From positions 1-5,108 of the forward strand of contig JAGLYT010000129.1 of the NCBI GenBank assembly GCA_023132075.1: DNA of 5,108 nt, in the 5' to 3' direction. Shown here piece by piece: positions 1-4,969 of the stretch. Every line of letters begins with the position of its first letter. The first letter of the stretch is position 1. Position numbers and translations under genes: made by a program. Source of the DNA: JAGLHV01 sp023132075 [NCBI: bacterium]. Lineage in GTDB: Bacteria; CBDUZB01; JAGLHV01. Under the pieces are notes generated by a model. That model made no database searches, was not told where the DNA came from, and saw only the letters and a list, made by a program, of their open reading frames with translations.

Positions 1-2
1 GG

Positions 3-812
3 CTTTTTGAAAATAATACTGCCGGCAATGACTATTTAGGAATATTAGATTTAACCGGGTCCCCCTTTCTTTTGGCTGGTAGTTTGCTGCCTGTTATCGA
101 AGAGTTGGGGTCACTTTCTCCTGCTTCACCGGATTTTGTTCAGAGTAGTGTGGGGAATACTCTCTTCTTTGCCGGCAGCGGGGTGCCTCAAACATTAGAA
201 AATATCGTTGATTCGAGCGGAACCGTTTCAGCAGTGCGGGTGGATATTTATCGTTTCCATTATTATTATTTAACGCAGGACAATTCTGGTAATATTGCCG
301 GTAAAGGATATAGATATAATTTAATCTTATGGAAAAGTGTTGAGTACGCCGGTTATAATCAAATTAATGCTGCTGCCATTCCGGATGCAACTAAAAGAAG
401 TAATACTGTTACAGCCCTTCATAATAATGGGATACTTTGTGCCTGGGATTGTTCAGAAGATGATGTTACTGCCGCTTTTTATTCCTTAACTGCCGGAGGT
501 AGTATTAATGCTGATGCTGCTCATACTATTTCTCAGGATTCAATAGATGATATAAAGATGCTTACCGGTATTTCGGGAAGCGGTTTTAAATACGGTGTTT
601 CTTTTAATACGAGTACCGGTTTTCAAACTAATAAACCGGTTCCGCAATTTGCTGCAGCTTCCGGTCATTTTCCCGGGGGGTTTGAAGTCCTTGTTGTCGG
701 TTCTTCCGGGGGGCGTCAGGTATTTGTCCGACTTGTACTGGTGAGCCAGGGGGTGGGAGGCATACAGGTTGAGGAACAAATAATTCTTTGTAATGTTAGA
801 GATTTATGGTGA
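3..812 (+). CDS. C-terminal part of a probable minor-pilin-like protein (5' end outside window)
   Basis: The frame is open from the first complete codon at base 3 to the TGA at 810-812, so at least 269 residues are present and the true start lies left of the window. The internal TTG at 72 has no reason to be the start because the frame continues upstream. No N-terminal segment is visible, so class cannot be proved. The body is rich in G, S, T, N and Y, with a YRYNLILWKSVEY segment and a beta-strand-like end (GGRQVFVRLVLVSQ, then VEEQIILCNVRDLW). That resembles the end of minor pilins of the PulJ/PilW kind, where the last strands finish in a variant of 'valRN'. Its position just upstream of two prepilin genes supports this. 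It is separated from them by 176 bp containing a new promoter, so it belongs to an earlier transcription unit. It could instead be another exported surface protein; the family call is inference. Confidence 0.6.
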   Translation, partial: LFENNTAGNDYLGILDLTGSPFLLAGSLLPVIEELGSLSPASPDFVQSSVGNTLFFAGSGVPQTLENIVDSSGTVSAVRVDIYRFHYYYLTQDNSGNIAGKGYRYNLILWKSVEYAGYNQINAAAIPDATKRSNTVTALHNNGILCAWDCSEDDVTAAFYSLTAGGSINADAAHTISQDSIDDIKMLTGISGSGFKYGVSFNTSTGFQTNKPVPQFAAASGHFPGGFEVLVVGSSGGRQVFVRLVLVSQGVGGIQVEEQIILCNVRDLW

Positions 813-890
813 ACAAACATAAAACAATTAGACAAACTGATTTTAAAAAAAAGACAGCACAGGGTAAAATAAAAAAACTTAGTTTTACTC

Positions 891-919
891 TTGACAGATT
901 TTCGAAATAGAGATATATT
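891..919 (+). promoter_or_regulatory. sigma-70-type promoter of the prepilin-HAMP operon
   Basis: A perfect -35 TTGACA (891-896) is followed after exactly 17 bp by TATATT (914-919), five of six bases of the -10 consensus. Transcription would start near 926, leaving a leader of about 63 nt before the ATG at 989. No convincing intrinsic terminator lies between the preceding stop (812) and this promoter; a short GTAAAA/TTTTAC inverted repeat at 864-888 has no T-run. Confidence 0.8.
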
Positions 920-988
920 ATTTGTTAGTGGAAGAAAATATTTATTTTAGGGCAATTTAAAAAAAGAGGATTGTAAAGGGTAAGTATA

Positions 989-1492
989 ATGGAAAAGGAA
1001 AAATTTAGTAAAATAAAAGAAAAAAAGGGAATGACCCTTATTGAATTAATAGTGGGGATGGCTCTTTTATCTGTTATCTTATTAGGTCTTATTCCCATAT
1101 TGACTATGGTAATGAAGGGTAATGTTCGGGATAGATGGGATACCCTGGCTATGCAGCGGGCAGAAGAACTTATTGAAATAATAAAAAGGGTTGCTTCAAC
1201 CAGTACAGGGTATGCTTCAGGTGATACCAATGATGACGGGAGTATTGATTCCGGGACGATGGCAGCGCCTACCTATCGAGAAGTTATATTAAGTAATGGT
1301 AATCATCAGGATCCGTTTAATCCCATTCGTTTATCTGCAGGTGCGTCAGGCATATTTGCCAATCGGCGATACAGTGTAGCAACTACAGTTGTAGGTATTA
1401 CCAGTTATAAAACCGTAACTGTTTGGGTGGAGCCTATTAATTCTTCATTATTGCGGACAGTAACGATAGAAACAATTATTTCAGAGCCGTAA
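989..1492 (+). CDS. PilV/GspI-like minor prepilin
   Basis: A 167-residue protein with a class III (prepilin) signal: a basic leader of 14 residues ending KKG, then MTLIEL with Glu at +5 of the mature form, followed by a hydrophobic helix to about residue 43. Prepilin peptidase should cut after Gly14 and methylate Met15. The C-terminal half (RRYSVATTVVGITSYKTVTV...) looks like the beta-sheet domain of PilV/GspI/PulI-type minor pilins, in which short-range strands carry 'YkTVTV'. Residues 79-87 read DTNDDGSID, like the first nine positions of an EF-hand or dockerin calcium loop. The start at 989 has AAAGGG eight bases upstream. It is the first gene of an operon; the PilW-like start follows the stop by 18 bp. 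Prepilin status is very secure; the I/V subtype is inferred from length, the sheet and gene order. Confidence 0.9.
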   Translation: MEKEKFSKIKEKKGMTLIELIVGMALLSVILLGLIPILTMVMKGNVRDRWDTLAMQRAEELIEIIKRVASTSTGYASGDTNDDGSIDSGTMAAPTYREVILSNGNHQDPFNPIRLSAGASGIFANRRYSVATTVVGITSYKTVTVWVEPINSSLLRTVTIETIISEP

Positions 1493-1494
1493 AC

Positions 1495-1501
1495 AGAAGG
1501 G
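1495..1501 (+). promoter_or_regulatory. RBS that sets the PilW-like start at 1511
   Basis: AGAAGGG ends directly against an in-frame ATG at 1502, which leaves no spacer, but lies nine bases before the ATG at 1511. The second ATG is therefore the better start; it shortens the leader peptide from 11 to 8 residues. Confidence 0.65.
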
Positions 1502-1510
1502 ATGAAAAAA

Positions 1511-2173
1511 ATGATAAAAAAGAAAAATAGAGGATTTACTCTGATTGAGACGATGGTTACCCTTGCTATTTTAGGGTTGATTATGTTAGCAGCTACTTCG
1601 GTATATAAGGGCAGCACAATGCTTTGGATAAAGACAGATCAGCAAAGAGATGTTCAGCAAAATGCCCGGATTGCTCTTCAACAAATGATTAGAGAAATAC
1701 GACAGGCAGGGTATGTATTTGGGAATGCGGATACAGGTAGTGGGGGAAACGGACCGGCGATTGATACTGCTGAAGCTAACAGGATTGTTTTTAACGCCGT
1801 AGTGCGGGACGTGGATGGCAGTGGAGGTAAGGGTAAGGAGTTGGATTGGGCGGTTAATGTAGATACCGAGACAATTACTTTTTCTATTCCTTTCGGGACA
1901 ACGAAAGTTCAAAGACATTCTGTAAGCCGCGGGGGAGAGACGAACGATAAGGACTTTACTTTTCCTGCAGTAAAAGTAACGGGCCTTAATTTTGCTTATA
2001 AAGATAGTGTTGGAGCCCCTTTAGCATCTCCTGTTGTTGGTGATCCCCGCTATGATATTCGTTATATTGAAATTGTTTTAACCGTAAGTAAGGGAGTCGG
2101 ACAGGAAGGTACTGCAGCAGGAAAGGAAACCTTTATTTTAAGAGGAGGGGTAAGTCCGCCCAATTTAAATTAA
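1511..2173 (+). CDS. PilW/GspJ-like minor prepilin
   Basis: A 220-residue protein beginning MIKKKNRG, then FTLIE: the cleavage Gly is residue 8, Phe is +1 and Glu is +5, a canonical prepilin peptidase site. A hydrophobic helix follows (to about residue 31), then a long amphipathic stretch, DQQRDVQQNARIALQQMIRE, and RQAGY. This is the signature layout of the PilW/PulJ/GspJ family, where 'ARIALQQMIREIRQAGY' forms the lower half of the long pilin helix. The C-terminal region, with a Gly/Asp-rich loop near GSGGNGPAIDTAEANRIVF and terminal strands YIEIVLTVSK, fits a minor pilin globular domain. It would be inserted in the inner membrane, processed and assembled at a pilus or pseudopilus tip with the PilV-like protein. 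It sits 18 bp after that gene and 24 bp before the HAMP gene. An ATG at 1502 would add three residues but abuts the RBS. Confidence 0.9.
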   Translation: MIKKKNRGFTLIETMVTLAILGLIMLAATSVYKGSTMLWIKTDQQRDVQQNARIALQQMIREIRQAGYVFGNADTGSGGNGPAIDTAEANRIVFNAVVRDVDGSGGKGKELDWAVNVDTETITFSIPFGTTKVQRHSVSRGGETNDKDFTFPAVKVTGLNFAYKDSVGAPLASPVVGDPRYDIRYIEIVLTVSKGVGQEGTAAGKETFILRGGVSPPNLN

Positions 2174-2182
2174 GAACGAATT

Positions 2183-2190
2183 AGAAAGGA
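2183..2190 (+). promoter_or_regulatory. RBS that sets the HAMP protein start at 2198
   Basis: AGAAAGGA ends one base before an in-frame ATG at 2192 but seven bases before the ATG at 2198. The normal spacing favours 2198, removing the first two residues (MD) of the longer reading. Confidence 0.6.
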
Positions 2191-2197
2191 AATGGAT

Positions 2198-2764
2198 ATG
2201 GCCGAAAAAAAAGGGGAATATAAAAGGAAGGTTAAGCTTATAAAAATAAAGTTCCAGATGAGATTTATTATCATTATATTATTATTAATGTTTTTAACCG
2301 GAATGGTTGTATCCTGGGGAACTTATTGTTTGGATAGGGCTATAGTTAACCAATTAGTAGAAGTTGATGTCTTTAGAGTCCTGCTGACATCATGGGTTTT
2401 ATTGCTTATTGTTATAGGGGTGGGACTTAGTATTTTAGTGTCTCATCGGGTTGCCGGGCCTATTTATCGTTTTGAAAAAATTTTTGATAAATTGATGGGA
2501 GGAAATTTAAACCAAAAAGTATTTTTGCGGAAAGAGGATGAATTACAGGAACTGTCAGAAAAATTAAATTGCGTAATCAAATTTATGCGAGATGAAATTG
2601 TAAAAGAAAGAGAAAATGTAGAATTGATTAGTAAAGAAATAGAAATGATTGATGAAAGTATTTCTAAAAAATCGTCCGGTAGTGAAGAATTTGTTAAAAT
2701 GTCTAATTCTTTAAAAGACATTAAGGAACGGATAAAAAAAATTAATACTGCGTTTACCGTATAA
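2198..2764 (+). CDS. Two-TM HAMP-domain membrane protein without output domain
   Basis: A 188-residue protein. A basic N-terminus (KRKVKLIKIKFQMR) precedes a first membrane helix at about 22-41, a very short outer segment (about 42-60), and a second helix at about 61-82. A HAMP-like linker then spans about 82-133: the SHRVAGPIYRFEK start has the conserved Pro, and the RKEDELQELSEKLN segment matches the conserved Glu region before the second HAMP helix. The last 55 residues are highly charged and probably coiled coil. No histidine kinase, methyl-accepting, GGDEF or other output domain follows, so the protein ends where a receptor would signal. The family is known as a HAMP-only relative of chemoreceptors and kinases; its task is unknown. 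Its place in a prepilin operon, 24 bp after the PilW-like gene, suggests a role in pilus assembly or in sensing. No terminator is evident after the stop at 2764. Confidence 0.85.
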   Translation: MAEKKGEYKRKVKLIKIKFQMRFIIIILLLMFLTGMVVSWGTYCLDRAIVNQLVEVDVFRVLLTSWVLLLIVIGVGLSILVSHRVAGPIYRFEKIFDKLMGGNLNQKVFLRKEDELQELSEKLNCVIKFMRDEIVKERENVELISKEIEMIDESISKKSSGSEEFVKMSNSLKDIKERIKKINTAFTV

Positions 2765-2835
2765 AGAATTATTGTAGTTAAAAGTTTAAGAATTTTTCCC
2801 ACCTTAAAAGAGTATTTTTCCCTGTACAATTTATC

Positions 2836-2864
2836 TTGACAAATCTTAAGAAGCGTGTTATTTT
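2836..2864 (+). promoter_or_regulatory. sigma-70-type promoter of the riboswitch/PilX-like unit
   Basis: A perfect TTGACA (2836-2841) is followed after 17 bp by TATTTT (2859-2864), four of six consensus -10 bases. The T/A-rich tract running on to 2870 offers alternative -10 hexamers at poorer spacing. Transcription would start near 2871, placing the complete c-di-GMP aptamer about 40 nt into a leader of roughly 240 nt. Confidence 0.7.
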
Positions 2865-2910
2865 TATATAGAGAAGCATTAGAGTAAATGTTCTTTTAAA
2901 GTTTTATATC

Positions 2911-2994
2911 GATAAAGGCAAACCATCTGTAAAGGTGGGGCGCAAAGCTGCGGACCCGTTACTAAGTAATGACGGGCAGCCGGGTTGCCGAAGG
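2911..2994 (+). promoter_or_regulatory. Cyclic di-GMP class I riboswitch aptamer (GEMM-I)
   Basis: All hallmark strands of the GEMM-I aptamer are present in order. GGCAAACC (2917-2924) is followed by a stem CCATCT/AGGTGG (2923-2928 with 2933-2938) capped by a GNRA tetraloop, GTAA. The universally conserved GCAAAGC follows at 2942-2948. A second stem has base GCTG/CAGC (2947-2950 with 2977-2980), an internal CGGA receptor-like bulge and an upper stem CCCGT/ACGGG (2955-2959 with 2972-2976). The closing strand GGGTTGCCGA (2982-2991) pairs TTGCC with GGCAA. In this family the dinucleotide is bound at the three-helix junction. The aptamer sits in the leader of the PilX-like gene, followed by an intrinsic terminator, so control is probably by transcription attenuation. 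Pilus and motility genes are frequent targets of this riboswitch class. Confidence 0.96.
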
Positions 2995-3014
2995 TAAAAA
3001 GAGAAAAAAGAAAT

Positions 3015-3055
3015 AAACCGGGTTATCCGCAGCAAAACGGGAAATCCGGTTTTTT
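3015..3055 (+). terminator. Intrinsic terminator in the riboswitch expression platform
   Basis: The 5' arm 3015-3029 (AAACCGGGTTATCCG) pairs with the 3' arm 3038-3052 (CGGGAAATCCGGTTT) with one A-A mismatch and two G-U pairs, around an 8-nt loop, followed by T residues to 3055. It lies between the aptamer and the ribosome binding site, so it decides whether the PilX-like gene is transcribed. Bases 3026-3033 (TCCGCAGC) are an exact complement of aptamer bases 2947-2954, giving a candidate antiterminator. Confidence 0.88.
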
Positions 3056-3061
3056 AATAGG

Positions 3062-3089
3062 AACTACATAGCCTGCAAGTTGTGAAGTT
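3062..3089 (+). other. Post-terminator hairpin upstream of the RBS
   Basis: AACTACATAGC (3062-3072) pairs with GTTGTGAAGTT (3079-3089) through ten base pairs, including two G-U pairs, with one A-A mismatch and a six-base loop CTGCAA. It ends six bases before the Shine-Dalgarno. A diverged copy at 4305-4328 keeps most of the fold. Function is unknown; it may shape the leader after read-through. Confidence 0.5.
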
Positions 3090-3094
3090 TGACT

Positions 3095-3103
3095 AAGGAG
3101 GAA
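3095..3103 (+). promoter_or_regulatory. Strong RBS that sets the PilX-like start at 3110
   Basis: AAGGAGGAA is an almost perfect anti-16S match six bases before the ATG at 3110. It rules out the upstream in-frame TTG at 3089, because the site would then lie inside the coding region. Confidence 0.9.
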
Positions 3104-3109
3104 GAAAAA

Positions 3110-4222
3110 ATGAATAAAAAAAACATGTTTTTATTAACGGAAAAAGGCATTGTTTTACCCCTGGTTATTTTAATGATTTTGGTTTTAATTCCTGTAGGAA
3201 TGGGTTTATCCAATTTAACCAAAATAGAGACGGTAGCAACGGTAACCGCTAAAAGTACGACGCAGGCAATTCAGTTGGCTGACGCCGGAATAAGTAGGGC
3301 ACTGGCTCAAATAACTAATGATCCCGGTTACACAGGGTTTCCTACTTTTTCTTGGGCATGTTCTTTGGTCTCTTCTTCGGCAGCTCTTCCGGTAGTTTTA
3401 CCGCCTATGGATACTTTGTCTTCCGGACAGTATTCTATCGGTGTTTCCACTCCGGGTACTATTCCTCCCGGAGAAATTGATGTATTGCCGGAAGGCCGAT
3501 ATCAGATAAGTGCTATTGGTTTGGTGCCTAACATGAGGAAGCTACGGGAAAAAAGAAAAATAGTTGTTATAGCTAGGCGAATAGATATTTCCCCTTTTGA
3601 TTTTGCGGTTACTGCAGGAGACGGGGGGGTTGATCTTTCCGGGGGAGATTGCCTGATTCAGGGGGATGTTATTACCAGTGGTACTGTTACTAATCCGGAA
3701 CGGGTTACCGGAACGGTTACCGAAGGAGACAGCTCCGTGGATGATTTTGAACCTCCGGAAATGCCGGGGGCCTTTGATGCTGATTTGGGAGTTATAAATC
3801 TATTGGGGAATACGGATTTAGAGTTAAGTACAGGGACTTATATTTGTAGTTCTATAAGTATTGCAGGAAATGCCAGTATAACCATAAATGGTCCGGTGAC
3901 TATATATTGTTCCGGTAATATTGATGCCGGAGGCACGGGTTTTGTAAATCTCTCGCAGGATGCAACTGACCTTCTCCTTTATGGAACAGGGCCGGTTGGT
4001 AGTACTATAACTTTTGACGGTACTGCGGATCTTTATGCCGCTGTATATGCTCCTGATTATGATGCTATTTTATCAGGAACCAGTCTTGCTGATGGGTCGA
4101 TGAATGTGCATGGGTTTACTTCTTTAGGAACGGCAAATATGGATTATGATGATGATTTAGCAGGAGCACCGGGTGGAATACTTACCACCAGAATATTATC
4201 ATGGAGGGAAGATAAGATTTAA
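3110..4222 (+). CDS. PilX-like prepilin with large beta-rich C-terminal region
   Basis: A 370-residue protein. The N-terminus MNKKNMFLLTEKG, then IVLPLVI, is a prepilin-like signal with Gly13 at the cleavage point but Leu instead of Glu at +5. The hydrophobic helix (about 14-33) runs into a segment ending AIQLADAGISRALAQI, the hallmark of PilX N-terminal domains, where 'LAEAGI..AL' is typical. Residues about 160-370 are a Gly/Asp/Thr-rich repetitive beta region (SGGDCLIQGDVITSG, GNASITINGPVTIYCSGNI, YAAVYAPDYDAILSG), probably a beta-helix of the kind found in PilX-like proteins of uncultured bacteria (DUF7305-like; family from memory). The end, ILSWRE, is also common there. It would be a membrane-anchored or pilus-tip minor pilin with a surface-exposed domain. 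It has its own promoter, c-di-GMP riboswitch and flanking terminators. A G7 tract lies at 3623-3629. The PilX call is secure for the N-terminus and inferred for the rest. Confidence 0.88.
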   Translation: MNKKNMFLLTEKGIVLPLVILMILVLIPVGMGLSNLTKIETVATVTAKSTTQAIQLADAGISRALAQITNDPGYTGFPTFSWACSLVSSSAALPVVLPPMDTLSSGQYSIGVSTPGTIPPGEIDVLPEGRYQISAIGLVPNMRKLREKRKIVVIARRIDISPFDFAVTAGDGGVDLSGGDCLIQGDVITSGTVTNPERVTGTVTEGDSSVDDFEPPEMPGAFDADLGVINLLGNTDLELSTGTYICSSISIAGNASITINGPVTIYCSGNIDAGGTGFVNLSQDATDLLLYGTGPVGSTITFDGTADLYAAVYAPDYDAILSGTSLADGSMNVHGFTSLGTANMDYDDDLAGAPGGILTTRILSWREDKI

Positions 4223-4229
4223 TTTTTTA

Positions 4230-4331
4230 GGGTTTACCGAGAAAATAAAAACCGGGTTATCTATAGTAAAAAAAAAAGGGTAACTCGGTTTTTTTTTATG
4301 GATATTATATAACCTATAAATTGTAAAAATT
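4230..4331 (+). repeat. Diverged second copy of the riboswitch tail, terminator and hairpin
   Basis: This stretch repeats 2982-3090 in order. GGGTTTACCGA (4230-4240) resembles the aptamer closing strand GGGTTGCCGA. Bases 4249-4261 are identical over 13 nt to 3015-3027. The loop and T-run follow, and 4305-4327 then aligns without gaps to 3064-3086 with 16 identities; the other seven positions are all C-to-T or G-to-A. The rest of the aptamer is absent. It may be a remnant of a second riboswitch unit. Confidence 0.6.
4247..4297 (+). terminator. Intrinsic terminator after the PilX-like gene
   Basis: AACCGGGTTATCT (4250-4262) pairs with GGGTAACTCGGTT (4278-4290) over 13 positions with three G-U pairs, extended by flanking A/T pairs. 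The 15-nt A-rich loop is followed by a nine-base T-run ending at 4297. It starts about 25 bp after the stop codon. The complementary strand also ends in a short T-run (AAAAA at 4247-4251 on this strand), so it may work in both directions. Confidence 0.9.
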
Positions 4332-4404
4332 AAAAAACTTTTGTAAAATAATATCAGGGAATATTTTTTTCCCGGAAACTTAGAAAGAAAACCAAATTTT
4401 TTCC

Positions 4405-4433
4405 TTGTCAAATAAAGAGTAATTTTGTATATT
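4405..4433 (+). promoter_or_regulatory. sigma-70-type promoter of the PilZ gene
   Basis: TTGTCA (4405-4410, five of six -35 bases) is followed after exactly 17 bp by TATATT (4428-4433, five of six). Transcription would start near 4440, giving a leader of about 40 nt. Between the preceding terminator and this promoter the DNA is AT-rich; a small GGGAA/TTCCC hairpin lies at 4357-4373 without a T-run after it. Confidence 0.75.
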
Positions 4434-4478
4434 AAAGACAGGTACGTTCTTATAAATACTTTTTATTAGAAGGGTAAT

Positions 4479-4934
4479 ATGGTTAAAAAAGAAAGAAGAA
4501 AACATCCCAGGTTTCCGATTATTTCTGATTTGGTTGAGCCTGTTATGTTAAAAGTTTCTTCCTGTGAGATTAAGGAAGGGGTTCCGGGAATTATGCTGGA
4601 TTTGAGCGCGGGAGGGATGGTAGTAATTACTTTTATTCCTTTACAGGAAGGGTCTTTGCTGGAATTAACTATAAATCTTCCCGGATTAAAAATCGAAAAA
4701 GCAGAGGGAAAAATAGTTAGAGTGGAAGAGAAGGCGGGAACTTATGCCGTAGGTATAGGGTTTTTTAAATTAAGTAAAAAGGTAAAAGAAAAAATTAAAC
4801 AAATGGCTAAAGATTTTCACCATTGTAAAATAAGACAGCTTAACGGTGAAAAAAATATCTGTTTCAAAGAATGTTCTTATTATTTGCTTTGTTCTCAAAC
4901 TATAAAAGGCCATACGAAAAAAAATAAAAAATAA
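4479..4934 (+). CDS. PilZ-domain c-di-GMP-binding protein with Cys-rich tail
   Basis: A 151-residue protein. The N-terminal RRKHPR holds the RxxxR motif (Arg7 and Arg11), and LDLSAGGM holds DxSxxG (Asp41, Ser43, Gly46). Together these are the c-di-GMP-binding signature of PilZ domains, so binding is expected. Beta strands continue through YAVGIGFFKLS, the usual end of the PilZ barrel (about residue 98). A basic helix follows (about 99-112), then an unusual tail with His114, His115, Cys116, Cys128, Cys132 and Cys138 and a Lys-rich end; this could hold a metal. No membrane segment or signal peptide is seen, so it should act in the cytoplasm. It has GAAGGG four bases upstream of the ATG and its own promoter. 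Stand-alone PilZ proteins commonly link c-di-GMP to pili or motility; its partner here is unknown. Confidence 0.92.
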   Translation: MVKKERRKHPRFPIISDLVEPVMLKVSSCEIKEGVPGIMLDLSAGGMVVITFIPLQEGSLLELTINLPGLKIEKAEGKIVRVEEKAGTYAVGIGFFKLSKKVKEKIKQMAKDFHHCKIRQLNGEKNICFKECSYYLLCSQTIKGHTKKNKK

Positions 4935-4969
4935 AAACCAATCTAAATCAATCAAACCAATAAAGCTGT

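Noticed and set aside
864-888. GTAAAA/TTTTAC inverted repeat as terminator of the first gene
   Set aside because: Six A/T-rich pairs with a 13-nt loop and no following T-run are too weak.
1502-1510. ATG at 1502 as start of the PilW-like protein
   Set aside because: AGAAGGG directly touches this ATG, leaving no spacer, while the ATG at 1511 is nine bases away.
2192-2197. ATG at 2192 as start of the HAMP protein
   Set aside because: AGAAAGGA ends one base before it; the ATG at 2198 has normal spacing.
3089-3109. TTG at 3089 as start of the PilX-like protein, adding seven residues
   Set aside because: The near-perfect Shine-Dalgarno at 3095-3103 would be inside the coding sequence; the ATG at 3110 has ideal spacing.
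540-4955. Open frames on the minus strand and out-of-frame plus-strand readings over the genes
   Set aside because: All but one overlie strong plus-strand genes, and their translations show no recognisable domain or composition of a real protein; the exception, at 4199-4411 minus, covers the terminator and promoter region and is a low-complexity translation.
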